This document shows positions 34,301 through 43,530 of a stretch of DNA of 64,000 bases, piece after piece (position 1 is the first letter of the stretch; each line of letters begins with the position of its first letter). The notes beneath the pieces are model-generated. The model was given only the letters and a program-made list of their open reading frames with translations, was not told the DNA's origin and made no database searches. The DNA comes from Diploptera punctata (lineage: Eukaryota > Arthropoda > Insecta > Blattodea > Blaberidae), in NCBI GenBank assembly GCA_030220185.1, contig JASPKZ010007303.1:186001-250000 (forward strand), written 5' to 3'. The position numbers and the translations under genes are program-made.

Positions 34301-36533
34301 TCCCGGTGGGGTCAGGATTTTTAAACTGACCCAAACCTCTGGTGGCACTATGGCCCTGGGGTCGACTCAGCCTCTAACGGAAATGAGTATAAGGCGCTTG
34401 TTCTGGAGATAAAGGCGGCCGTCACACAGGGCTGACTATCCGGTTGATGTCAAGTGCCGATTGTCCAGAAAAAGTGGAAGCCTTAACCTCCTACTACCCC
34501 AAGGGCCTCCTGAGGCCTGTAGTGGGATCACTTTACCTTTATTTATTTTCTTACGGTGGGTATCTCTTTAAATTGCAAGACATTGAATTAAGCTAAAACT
34601 CTATTTTTTTTAGTTCATTAATAATCTGCTGTGGTCTCAGGGTAGCGTGCTGCCTTGTCACACAGCGGGCCCAGGTTCGATCCCCGGTCGGGGCAGTTTT
34701 TCTGGGTGAGGTTTTTATCGGGGTTTTTCCTCACCTGTAAGACAAATGTCAGGAAAACTTTAAGGCCCAAACGGTCCTGAAATCATATGGCCATCATCAT
34801 CATCCTTACCATTATCATCATCATCATCATTCACCGGTGTGGAAAGCAACGGGAAGCTACCACACGTACAATTCCCTAGTAAAGCTGCAAGCATAGCATG
34901 AAAATGCTATGGTTGCAGTGAAGGACCTGCCTTCGGGCAGAATTACTATGGATGGATGGAATCATTTAATTATCTTTATATCTAAAATTTAAAAAAAAAT
35001 TCCATGGCACGACAGGCCTAGAGGGCCCTTAGCCTATCATCTGGCTGCTGGCCTTACATCCACATATGTCAATCACAGAGGTAGATGATCATCTCGCCAG
35101 TGTAGGGGTGACATGTGGTCAGCATGACAAGTCCCCCAGCCGTTATAGCTGGTTTTCTCAACCTGGAACCACTACTTATTGTAGCTACCCAAATGCTTCA
35201 CAATGCTGGATGGGCAACGGTCCCATACTGGCTGAACCAGCACAAGTCTAATATGTAATTAAATTTTATAATTGAATAGTTCCCGAAAACGGATCTAACC
35301 CATAAACTGTAACTCATGACTTGACTGACTTCTTCTGCCATTTTGTTAAAGTGGACTTGGTATTTTAGTTTCCAGGTGGAATCAAAGCCAACTGTTTCTC
35401 TCTGGTTTATAAAATACATTGTTACTGCCAGGCAGAGCCTGTGAGTTGGCGAGTTGTTGTTAGAGGCTTCTAAGACGCTGCTCGAATCACCAAAAACTGA
35501 AAACAGTTCTTTGCCAATAATGTCTTCGCATTATAATTGATATTTATAAAATTACGTTTCCATGTCAACTCCACGTAGATATAATTATCTTGACAGTGTT
35601 GCAACTTTTGTCTTTTGCAGTATTATTATAATATAGTATGTTAGTGCCAGTGAATAAAACGTGGCAACGCTGCTTGATATGCTAAATACTTATCCGTGCA
35701 AAATAGACCTTCCTAACCTATATATATATATATATAGATCGCTTGAATGTAAATTTTTAAAAATAAATAAAACAGCTGGAAAAGACCAGGGATAGTTTTA
35801 CATGCACCATGATGTGATATTCTCTCACTTATCCACTGAAAACTCAACTTTTGAATTTTTGTGGGTTAGATCTCTTTTCGGGGCAACTATTCAATTAGGT
35901 ATTTACACACAAGTGTTAACTATAACTCTTTATAAGATCATGTGATTCCCATTCACTAAACCACAGATGTATCATTGGTTATAAATTGTTTGACTTTTAT
36001 AATTATATCCAATATTTTTCTTTTTAATATACAATTATTTTTACCTGAAATTTTGCTTGTTTTTTAGCTATGTGTCTATAATAAGAAGCTTTCTGGTGCT
36101 CCTCCTGTTGCATTTTACTTTTCCCTGGTGGTCCACAAGTTGTGAGGGTCATACGTTGATAAATCTACAGAAATAAAAATTAAAATGTTGTATTTGAAGA
36201 GAAAAATTATATGCTGAAACTGTTGCTCGATTTAAAATGTGCAGCTCGTTTAAGATTTTCTGACTTCATCAGTCTTACATTTACTTTTGCTTGTCTAACA
36301 GGTGTGACTAGATAATGACTTCAATTTATTGAAAAAAATATTTACATTTTAAAGAAATAAGTTTATATCATGTATTAATTACTATCACATAACTTAAATT
36401 ATAGTAACTTTTTTTTCCTCCTTCCTCTTTCTCTGAAAACTAACATTACCTGAAATATATTTTGCCTTGAAGTGATGTTCCTACTATGATACGATGCTTG
36501 TGGTAATTCTAATTTATTCAATCGAGAATTCCT
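28132..36533 (-). CDS. COX7A: Cytochrome c oxidase subunit 7A-like gene (3 exons seen)
   Basis: Nuclear gene for a small single-span subunit of respiratory complex IV in the mitochondrial inner membrane. Identified exons, 5' to 3' on the minus strand: 36533-36450, 36164-36045, 28302-28132 (stop TAG at 28134-28132). All junctions are phase 0 with AG/GT borders. The last exon gives VPIYLKGGAVDKFLYQ followed by a hydrophobic span (TTLLLCWIGLFMGFKTIYDL), matching the conserved IP-x-LKGG and membrane part of COX7A. Both upstream exons end in FQ just before it, as KLFQ does in animal COX7A proteins. They resemble each other and may be alternatives. The start exon is uncertain: an ATG exon giving MSIFQIRIE (37369-37343, donor GTAAGT) is one candidate. 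Confidence is high for the last exon, moderate for the gene model. Confidence 0.8.
28401..28702 (-). mobile_element. SINE-A in COX7A-like intron
   Basis: Near full-length minus-strand copy just 100 bp upstream of the last COX7A exon. Confidence 0.85.
29061..29803 (+). mobile_element. Rep-X repeat
   Basis: Collinear with 8958-9666. It is interrupted near 29525-29590 by a short 3' stub of the LINE seen at 10508 (shared CTAGCCTGTTCCGGCTCCAA). Confidence 0.65.
29525..29592 (-). mobile_element. LINE 3' stub inside Rep-X
   Basis: About 70 bp matching the extreme 3' end of the LINE at 10508-11425, strongly 5'-truncated. Confidence 0.6.
29889..30224 (-). mobile_element. SINE-A
   Basis: Full-length minus-strand copy flanked by a probable target duplication: GTCCCATGT on the left, GCCCCATGT on the right. 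Confidence 0.85.
30295..30309 (-). other. Possible short alternative start exon for COX7A-like gene
   Basis: Minus strand: ATGAATTTTAATACA followed by a perfect GTAAGT donor, phase 0. It could splice to 28302. Equally it may be chance. Confidence 0.15.
30360..30687 (+). mobile_element. Hairpin retroelement P2
   Basis: Leader GAACTTTTATAGG...ATGAGGTTTAATTT, then inverted arms around 30410-30500 and 30570-30675. A possible short duplication (CTTGTTTT / CTTGTTGT) flanks it. Each arm holds a hammerhead-like motif. It lies in the intron of the COX7A-like gene. Confidence 0.65.
30589..30633 (+). ncRNA. Hammerhead-like motif of P2
   Basis: Stem I ATTA (30589-30592), core CTGAAGA, a T, weak stem II (GATGC/GCTTT), GAA, palindrome ACTGCAGT (30621-30628), H17 A, partner TAAT (30630-30633). 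A distal CAGT/ACTG pairing could extend stem I. The inverted copy on the minus strand is at 30446-30490, with TTGAAGA as core. Confidence 0.5.
30972..31316 (-). mobile_element. SINE-C with 13-bp target duplication
   Basis: tRNA head on the minus strand (GTCCCGCGCCGTAGCCGAGT; B box GGTTCGAGTC). It is flanked by CATTCTGTATTTT at 30959-30971 and 31317-31329, perfect. Relatives: 35035-35245 and, in opposite orientation, 40893-41038. Confidence 0.88.
31802..32265 (+). repeat. R-GT dispersed repeat
   Basis: Second copy of the family at 13982-14500; the GT start is reduced to a short run. Confidence 0.6.
32345..32425 (-). mobile_element. tRNA-like SINE head
   Basis: Minus strand: GTGCTGGCTCAGGTGGTAGC and, further on, a B-box-like segment. 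Short fragment; family not assigned. Confidence 0.4.
32625..33192 (+). mobile_element. LINE fragment downstream of reverse transcriptase
   Basis: Encodes FKHLGIEINSSNKITDEI and AIKILGCLNNTVWKNKNLK, the typical region after the polymerase palm, then a degraded tail (GRPQLRWKNVTIPWTYSE in another frame) and an (AAG)n end at 33171-33192. Multiple stops. Confidence 0.7.
33193..33700. other. Unidentified; no gene supported
   Basis: More GC-rich than its flanks and with a 93-codon frame, but no motif is recognised. Confidence 0.3.
33701..33961 (+). CDS. Unrecognised ORF, 86 codons
   Basis: Lys-rich product containing KSGKKQIILNVSKQFSENYP and then a hydrophilic C terminus. The first half slightly resembles the N-terminal helix-turn-helix lead-in of some transposon proteins, but this is weak. 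No neighbours support a function. Probably a mobile-element remnant. Confidence 0.25.
   Translation: MDSCHQLRLNTHNEEGLKHCKRNFLKSGKKQIILNVSKQFSENYPTLAIDDVVKKTAEFTDESYCNEIANKEYLSTSWKKLEHLIK
34237..34545 (+). mobile_element. SINE-B
   Basis: Near full-length copy, head GGGGCATGCCTTAGCTTAGT. Confidence 0.82.
34625..34958 (+). mobile_element. SINE-A
   Basis: Full-length copy with intact B box (GGTTCGATCCC) and complete 3' end. Confidence 0.88.
35035..35245 (-). mobile_element. SINE-C, head deleted
   Basis: Body of SINE-C (GTGTAGGGGTGACATGTGGT, CGTTATAGCTGG) with the tRNA-like part mostly missing. Confidence 0.65.
35246..36044. other. COX7A-like intron, unremarkable
   Basis: AT-rich; a short TA run at 35718-35737. 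Nothing else identified. Confidence 0.35.
36045..36164 (-). CDS. COX7A: COX7A-like, internal exon B
   Basis: 120 nt, 40 residues, phase 0 at both ends; acceptor TTTCTGTAG and donor CAG|GTAAAA. The other two frames contain stops. It ends KASYYRHIAKKQAKFQ, which lines up with the segment just before the LKGG motif in COX7A proteins. Confidence 0.7.
36450..36533 (-). CDS. COX7A: COX7A-like, internal exon A (possible alternative to B)
   Basis: 84 nt, 28 residues, phase 0 at both ends; acceptor ATTTCAG and donor CAG|GTAATG. Its end, QASYHSRNITSRQNIFQ, resembles the end of exon B (ASY, R, I, Q, FQ in common), suggesting an exon duplication. Confidence 0.55.
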
Positions 36534-36654
36534 CTGAAATATGCCAAATAGACGAGAAATCTATACAAAAATAACAAAAAAACAGCAATTATAATTTAGT
36601 AAATAGCAGTAATATTAAAGAGAAAAATAATTAAAAATTAAAACTTATTCTAAC

Positions 36655-37275
36655 AAGGAAACTGTTAACCATTGCATCCTGAAATCTACCTTGAAATTTC
36701 TCCAAGATAAGTATTATGATGTACCAAGGCCATGTCCAAAAAAAAATTACCTACTGTTTTTAACTGCAAGGCACAGAAATAGAAACCAGAATGAGTAAAG
36801 TGGAATGGTGTGTAGTGGGATGCTGAACGCAGGTAGGTTGTCAGGGTTATCCATTTCACCAAGTCAGGAGTTGTATTACTTTGAACTTTTATAGAAAATA
36901 TCACTATGAGGTTTAATTTAAGATTTGAATTAATTCTTTATACCTCCCTTTGATCAGAGAGAGTAAGAAGCAGTTCTCCTGAACTACATAACATCCATCA
37001 ATGAGAAATTACTGAAGATGAAACTACCTAGGTTTTGAAACTGGTATAATTAGAAGACTGGATATGAGATGAGGTATAAAGAACTTTAATTTAAATCTTA
37101 GTTGTATTACTTTACTGTAGTTTAAATGAGAGATTTGGCACTGGATTTAAGTGTCATGTACAATTAAAAACAGAAAATAATTATTTTGGACATGGCCTTT
37201 GTTCATCACAACACTTGTCTGGAAGAAATTTCAAGATATGTTTCGGCATGCAATGGTTGACAGTTCTCTTGTAAG
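36655..37275. repeat. Inverted repeat pair flanking hairpin P3
   Basis: 36655-36740 and 37190-37275 match in inverted orientation (for example AACCATTGCAT / ATGCAATGGTT and AAGGCCATGTCC / GGACATGGCCTT). Hairpin P3 lies between them. Confidence 0.65.
36883..37100 (+). mobile_element. Hairpin retroelement P3 with 13-bp target duplication
   Basis: Perfect GTTGTATTACTTT at 36870-36882 and 37101-37113. 37-bp leader (GAACTTTTATAG...ATGAGGTTTAATTT), then inverted arms. The right arm keeps CTGAAGA...GAAAC (37012-37043), the stem III palindrome being reduced to ACTGGT. Confidence 0.75.
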
Positions 37276-37342
37276 AATGATAACTAAATTTTTCAACAAA
37301 TTATTATAAAATGTAATCTTTTTAATCTGTATGTGTACTTAC

Positions 37343-37369
37343 TTCAATTCTTATTTGAAATATTGACAT
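37343..37369 (-). CDS. Possible start exon of COX7A-like gene
   Basis: Minus strand: ATG then MSIFQIRIE in frame to a perfect GTAAGT donor, phase 0, compatible with exon A. No mitochondrial-targeting character can be judged on nine residues. Confidence 0.2.
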
Positions 37370-37575
37370 GACTAGTTCTACCAACAGTGCAAACAAGTGC
37401 ATTTGTATGGGGCAAAAATCTTTTGAGGGGGCAACCAAATTGAAATGAATATAAGAGAGATCTAAATTTTGATTTAAATGTTTAACATTTACAATGATGG
37501 ACATTTAATATTTTGAAAAAAATTAACACCTGAATCAGAATTTGAACCTGAGATCTGAATATCAATAACAACAAT

Positions 37576-37890
37576 TAATTAACACACCAGCCTCATGGCC
37601 TAGTGGTCAGCATTTCTGATTATAGTTCTTGAGGTCCCGGGTTCGATTCCCAATCAGATCATAGGATTTTTTCCTTAAAGGGAATTATTCCCATGGTTGC
37701 CCATTGTCTGGAATTTAGATTAAGTTGAAGTTAAGGACTCTCCTGCCACTTCAGTATCATTTATCACCCATCATATCATCGAGATAATGTAGCTCCACCT
37801 TTCAAGTGCCCCAACCTAAAAAATGAATTACAATTCCCCCAATGCCAGGGGAGAAAACCAGAAATGTCATAAAAGACAACCTGGTGGCAT
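37576..37890 (+). mobile_element. SINE-F, with its own tRNA head
   Basis: Head CCTCATGGCCTAGTGGTCAG and B box GGTTCGATTCCC, followed by the body shared with 10289-10500, 51945-52143, 53215-53370 and 61365-61540. Confidence 0.75.
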
Positions 37891-37979
37891 AGGACAAAAA
37901 AAAATCATCTTCGTGCATAGCTTAAACAATTCAAGTAAATTTATTAATTATATTAAATTAATGTTGGGAAGTAATCATT

Positions 37980-38268
37980 ATGAGGTATAATCATTAAAAT
38001 TCATCAGAAAACATTTTGTTTAAGCAACTCACCTCATAGAATTCATGCTGCCATGATACCGCGGTTTCATCGTGTTCATCCTCAGCCATAACTCCGATTT
38101 CGAAATTCATAAATTCAACAATAAAACAGTTGACGGCTGAAGAATTTCGTCAGTCGGAGTTATGGCTGAGGATGAACACGACTATGTTTGAAACCGCGGT
38201 ATCATGGAAGCATGAATCCTATGAGGTGAGTTGTTTAAAAAAATGTTCTCCATGAATTTTTAATTTAT
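37980..38268 (+). mobile_element. Hairpin retroelement P5
   Basis: Leader with ATGAGG, then arms about 38000-38100 and 38155-38265, near-perfect complements (AACTCACCTCATAG...; CCGCGG in both). Right-arm ribozyme-like motif at 38160-38207. Confidence 0.7.
38160..38207 (+). ncRNA. Hammerhead-like motif of P5
   Basis: Stem I TTATGG/TCATGG (including G-U pairs), core CTGAGGA (38166-38172), a T, stem II GAACA/TGTTT, GAA, palindrome ACCGCGGT (38193-38200), H17 A. One of the cleanest copies. Confidence 0.6.
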
Positions 38269-38275
38269 TAAAATG

Positions 38276-38450
38276 GAACTTTTATTGAAAAAATCTCTAT
38301 GAGGTTTAATTTAAGATTGAATTAAAATGTTTCATGTCTCACCTCATATCCAGTCTTCTAATTAGACTTCGGTTTCAAAGTCTGGGCAGCTTCATCTTCA
38401 GTACTCTCTTGTCGAGATGAGATGAGGTATGAAACATTTTAATTTAATAT
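38276..38450 (+). mobile_element. Hairpin retroelement P4 with 12-bp target duplication
   Basis: TTTATTAAAATG at 38264-38275 and 38451-38462, perfect. Leader GAACTTTTATTG...ATGAGGTTTAATTT. The minus strand of the left arm reads CTGAAGATGAAGCTG...GAAAC, with a decayed stem III. Confidence 0.75.
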
Positions 38451-39325
38451 TTTATTAAAATGGACCTAATAATGTTACTTTCAATGAAATATTAATCTAA
38501 TTAGTTATTTCCACATTATGTAATTCACTTAAATAAGTGTAATAAAATGAAATTAGGCTTGTAAACAGTGTACAAGTTAAGAGACAGATGGTCACAGTAA
38601 CATGAAAGAGTAAACAAGAATAGGGGGGAAGGTGGAATAGAAAAGAGTGCAAAAACACATATCAAATAACAAAATATTGAATTATCTCAAAAAAATTTTT
38701 TTTATTCATCCATTAGTGTGAATAAAACAGAAATAGATCAGTGACACAATCTCCCAAATTACCCATAAGTATCCCAAGATTTCTTTTTTTTTTTTTTCAG
38801 TTAATAAATGATGTTAACAACAAATCATACACCATTGCTTAACGTATTGCGGTTTCAAAGTCTGGGCAGTTTCATCTTCAGTACTTTCTTGTCGAGGTGA
38901 GATGAGGTATGAAACATTTTAATTTAATCTTTTATTAAAATGGACCTAATAATGTTACTTTCAATGAAATATTAATCTAATTAGTTATTTTTACATTATG
39001 CAATTCACTTAAATAAGTGTAATAAAATTAAATTAGGCTTGTAAACAGTATACACGTTAAGAGACAGATGGTCACAGTAGCATGAAAGAGTAAACAAGAA
39101 TATGAGGGAGGATGGAATAGAAAGGAGTGTAAAAACACATATCAAATAACAAAATATTGAATTATCTCTAAAAAAAAAATGTTATTCACCCATTAGTGTG
39201 AATAAGACAGATATAGATCAGTGACACAATCTCCCAAATTACCCATAAGTATCCCAAGATTTCTTTTTTTTTTTTTTCACTTAATAAATGATTTTAACAA
39301 CAAATCATACATCATTACTTAACCT
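38369..39325 (+). repeat. Tandem duplication, ~480-bp unit
   Basis: 38369-38842 recurs at 38849-39325 with an offset of 480 and few differences. The first unit begins inside hairpin P4, so the duplication copied part of P4 and its right flank after P4 inserted. Confidence 0.9.
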
Positions 39326-39777
39326 GCTTTTGATATGTTTTTAATTCTACTTTCATTATTATATATTTGTCATTACCTGACTTAAGGAATTCATGATTTA
39401 AACAGTTTTTTCATCTTCCACCATTTTTTTTCACAACTAACAATATTATTTGAACAGCCCATTTGATGAACTCTTACACATGTTTCTTATATTGATTAAT
39501 AGGCCTATCCAAATAAATGCTCTACAATAATGAATAGGAGGCCTATCTTAGATGGTATTAACAAAATCAGTAAATATTATGAAGTATTTGTGTTGAGTAA
39601 GAGAATATTAAAATAAATTACACGTTAATTTTATAATATTACTGCTGCAGAGAATTTATAGTAAATGACTGCATTATTATTTCCTTATTAAGTTATGTAG
39701 GTAGGAAATAACACGATGAGGTTTATTTTAATTTATGTTGAGTTGTTTTTGACTCACCTCATACTTCTTAACTCCCT

Positions 39778-39828
39778 TGCAGACTCCAGTTTCTTCACTG
39801 CATTTGTGACATTCTCAATGCTGTATCA
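39778..39828 (-). ncRNA. Hammerhead-like motif, left arm of G1
   Basis: Inverted copy of 40529-40573; stem II TCAC/GTGA kept; stem III ACTGGAGT imperfect; cleavage triplet GTC. Confidence 0.45.
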
Positions 39829-40528
39829 TTTCACAACTAACGTCTAACGGCCTCCTCTCCTGCAGACTGACCTCTGCGCTATCTGATGGCTGACCGACAA
39901 ACTTCCAAATCAATCCCCTCTCCTTTTCATTGGGTATTTCAAAATTCATAGTTATATTTTTATTCTTCAGACAGATAAAGAAATTGGTGAAAAATGCAGG
40001 AAATTCACATACCACCCCTTAGTATATAACAAGTTTAAAAAATCTTCAACAAATTCAACATTAAATTAGCACCAAAAAATGATTACAGTTTGGGTAATTT
40101 AAAGAAAACCAACAAAAATGAAAAGATTGAAGACTGCAAAAAATCAAGAATTTATTAAATTAATTGTAAAGATTGTGAAGGGATATACATAGGAAAAACA
40201 AAAAGGAATTTAAATACAAGATTAAAGGAACACCTCAGAAATGTTAAAAATGGAGAAACAGAAAAATCTGCAATAGCTGCACATGCCTGATCAGAAAAAC
40301 ACAGAATAGAAACCAAAACAAAATTACTTAAACAATTGGAAAAACTCAAGGAACTAACAATTTGGGAAAAAATTTACATATGCAAGATAAAAACATAACT
40401 ATGAATTTTGAAATACCCAGTGATAAAGAAAGAGGATTGATTTGGAAGTTCGTCAGTCAGCCATCAGATAGCGCGGAGGTCAGTCTGCACGAGAGAAGGC
40501 CATTGGACGTCAGTTGTGAACGTGATAC

Positions 40529-40573
40529 TGCATTGAGAATGTCACAAATACAGTGAAGAAACTCGAGCCTGCA
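40529..40573 (+). ncRNA. Hammerhead-like motif, right arm of G1
   Basis: Stem I TGCA (40529-40532) pairs with TGCA (40570-40573). Core TTGAGAA is one to two changes from CUGANGA. Stem II TCAC/GTGA; GAA; palindrome CTCGAG. Compare 60698-60743, where stem I is AGCA/TGCT. Confidence 0.5.
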
Positions 40574-40892
40574 AGGGAGTTAAGAAGTATGAGGTGAGTC
40601 AAAAACAACTCGACATGAAATAAAAAAAATAAATAATATTATTTCCTGTCTCCTCTATCTATATAAAATAGCCTTACATGACTTTTTATTTGAACATTGC
40701 CTATTTTTAGTACTATATAACAGTATAAGGTATGAGCAGTTCTTAATAAGTAAGTCTAATAGGGTTGGATTTTTTTTTTGTTGAATAAATTAATTTTCCG
40801 AACATGGTTTATGTATATAAACTCATATAAATTAATAATATAACAATAATTCAGACACGGATCAAATTAATGGGCACTGTTATCAAACAAAC

Positions 40893-41038
40893 TGGGGGAC
40901 TCGACATGCTAACCACATGTCACCCCTACACTGGCTGTTGATCATCTACCTCTGTGATTGACACATGTGGATGTGAAGGGCCAGCAGCCGGCTGGTAAAA
41001 GGGCAACCGCTGAAAAGTGGAAAGACCCTCAATCGGAA
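40893..41038 (+). mobile_element. SINE-C fragment
   Basis: Inverse of the 30972-31130 part of SINE-C (CATGTGGATGTGAAGGGCCA, CCGGCTGGTAAAAGGGCAAC). Confidence 0.65.
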
Positions 41039-41539
41039 TCGGTTATCAAATAAATAATGGAGAATTATATGAATTACTGATAGGATTATTTTGGTATGGA
41101 TTATCAATAATTGATTTTATTAATTTAATAAAATATTTAGATGTTCAAAATTTTAATTATTTGCCATTATAAAACTGATTTGTAGAAGTATCATAATCCA
41201 TCTTCATTTGCAGATCTTCATGATTTTTGAGCAGTCTGATATTCCAGTCAGATGAATGGATGATCGATTAAGCTTAATTTTGGTAATGTTTAATTTACTG
41301 GTTGTTAACAATTCTATTTTTTTAATAGCTTGTGAATACCTTATTTTTTTATAATGCTTGTTTGCATTTATAGAGATTTGCATTTAATTACAAAACCATT
41401 TTCAATATATGTGCCTATTTGTAATCTGTTAGTGGCAAAAATAAAATGGTGACTTTCACAATTAATTATTATAAGATATTGTCAGCAAATAGATTTTGTC
41501 ATTGATAGGATATCATATAATATTCTGAAGGGTAAGGAA
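41039..41539. other. No recognisable gene
   Basis: AT-rich; nothing identified. Confidence 0.3.
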
Positions 41540-43040
41540 TATGATTTTGTAATTGTAAATGTACATGGTCCCACGAAGAAAAGGACGACAAAGTCAAGGA
41601 TGAGTTCTATGAACAATTTGAATGCATATTTGATATTCTCTCATAATATCACATTAAAATATTGTCCTACGAGATTTTAATGCAAAGTGGGATGAGAAGA
41701 TATATTCATTCAGGCCAACAAAACACAAATTCAATCTTCATGAAAATAGTAATGACAATGAGGTTAGATTAGTCACTTTTGCCAACTCAAAGAATTTTAT
41801 TAAGAGCACAACATTCCAAGCATAAGGAAAACACCTGGATGTTTCCAGATGGTGAAACACAAAACTAGATAAATCATGTATTAGTAGATAAATGGTGGTA
41901 CAGTAGCATCACCAACATTAAATCAGTTAGAGGATAAACTGCAATTAAGTCAGGATGAAAATCAGAGAACAGTTATAGCTTATGAGAGGAACAAATGCTA
42001 AAGATAATTCTAAAAAAATTGAATTAAAAATCTTGAGAAATTATGATCTGCAGAGAGAATACCAGATCAAAATTGCTAATAGATTTGAAATACTGTAATG
42101 TTCAGATGAAAATTTGGATACTGAGGAAGAAATCTGACATAAATAGAGTATGGGAGACTATAAGAGATATTATTATATTGTCAGCATCAGAAAGCATAGG
42201 TTATTAAAAAAGAAAGAAAGAGGCAAAATGAGAAATGGTTTAATGAGGAATGTACCGACATTGTAAAGAACAGAAAGCTAGCAAAAATGAATTGGTAACA
42301 CAAACCAAATGAAGTAAATTTAGAATAATTGGGTAACATCAGACAGTACACCATTAGGTATAAAATGAAGGATTATTTGTGTGAGAAGATTAATAATTTC
42401 AAAATGAAAGCAAAAAAATAGGAACATCAGAGAATTATATCAGGGAATTAGTATAAAAGAAAAAGATTTCAGTCTAGAACAAATATAATTAGGAATGGAA
42501 ATAGGGATAAGATTGCAGATTCCACGAGTATATTAAGTAGATGGAAAAATTACTTTAATCAACTATTAAATTCAATTCCTTAGTATTCTACCCTATTAAA
42601 TTCAATTGCTTAGTATTCTGCCCTAGGGCAGGTCTTTCACTGCAATCATAGCATTTTCATTCTATGCGTTGCAGCTTTACTAGGGAGTTATAGGTGTGGT
42701 AGCTTCCCATTGCTTTCCACACCGGTTTAAGGATGATGATGATGATGGCCGGATGATTTTCGGGACAGCTTCCTGACATTTGTCTTACAGGGGAGGAAAA
42801 ATCCCGAAAAAACCTAACCCAGGAGCCTATCCCGACCGGGAATCGAACCCTGTCCCGCTGCGTGACAAGGCAGCACGCTACCTCGAGACCACAGCGGTGA
42901 ACAGCTATTAAATGTACATGTAGAATAGGATATTAAAGAGGATGATTTACGGACAGCAGAAATATTAGTCACAGAGCCAAGAATTCGAGGTTGAAATAGC
43001 GATATAATTAAATATGTATAAAGCATTAGGTTCAGTTAAG
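41540..43040 (+). mobile_element. LINE fragment: endonuclease and linker, split by a SINE
   Basis: Degraded apurinic-type endonuclease: YDFVIVNVHGPTKKR, an ILM/DFNAK-like position near 41680, and TWMFPDGETQN near 41836. The linker toward the polymerase follows (GKITLINYFN-type, then LLNVHVE). The minus SINE-A at 42610-42902 interrupts it between two copies of CTATTAAAT. Many stops. Confidence 0.65.
42610..42902 (-). mobile_element. SINE-A inserted in LINE
   Basis: Minus-strand SINE-A; CTATTAAAT lies on both sides. A ~34-bp duplication (TTAAATTCAATTGCTTAG type) precedes it. Confidence 0.82.
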
Positions 43041-43523
43041 GCAAGCGATAACTCTCTTAAGGGCCTCAGGGCGTGGGTTATCTCTGCTCAGGGCAAAGTC
43101 GAGTCCGGATTAACGCTGTCCACAATAAGTAGGTAAATTCAGCGATAATCCACTAAAGGGTATAGTTGGTTGTCGGTGGTAGAGTGGGTTATCGCTGGCC
43201 AACCATCTTCGTGTTCGTCAGCATAGAGAACATCGCTGCTCCTTGCTAGAAAAGTAACTGCCAACTTAGCAGGTGTGGCTTCTTAATGTGCGTGAAGTTT
43301 GCTGTATATTGAATATTGAAGTTATTTGATTAATATGGAAAATTGACTAATTTAATTTTCTCCTTTGGAAATTGTAAAGAATGTTTGCAATTTCCTATTT
43401 TAATAAAGTACATATATTGATGTAAATCTTTAAAATTTTAGCGATAATAGCATCACCCAGATGCTTTTGTGGTGTCGCGTTTTGCTGTAGTATCGTTGGC
43501 TGTGACGTCATAAAAATTAGGAA
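43041..43523 (+). promoter_or_regulatory. Upstream region of Ada2b with CRE
   Basis: Less AT-rich than its surroundings. A perfect TGACGTCA palindrome lies at 43503-43510, only 14 bp before the start codon, so it would sit in or next to the 5' UTR or core promoter. No TATA box is evident. The CRE is a direct sequence match; binding by CREB/ATF is inference. Confidence 0.5.
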
Positions 43524-43530
43524 ATGGCGG
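43524..43530 (+). CDS. Ada2b: Ada2b exon 1 (coding part)
   Basis: Seven coding bases, ATGGCGG, before donor GTACGT. Joined to exon 2 it reads MAD-LFAKYNC. The codon for D3 is split 1/2. Confidence 0.85.

Larger units (their letters stand above)
39686..40636 (+). mobile_element. Penelope-like element remnant G1 with target duplication
   Basis: Flanked by TATTATTTCCT at 39675-39685 and 40637-40647. Order: leader (ATGAGGTTTATTTTAATT), an inverted copy of the 3' end (about 39720-39960), then plus-strand coding for the inter-domain region (KCRKFTYHPLVYNKFKK), the GIY-YIG endonuclease (GIYIGKTKRNLNTRLKEHL, WEKIYI) broken by stops, and the 3' arm. No reverse transcriptase is left. The inverted 3'-end copy next to the 5' end is the pseudo-LTR arrangement known for Penelope-like elements. 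Confidence 0.8.
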
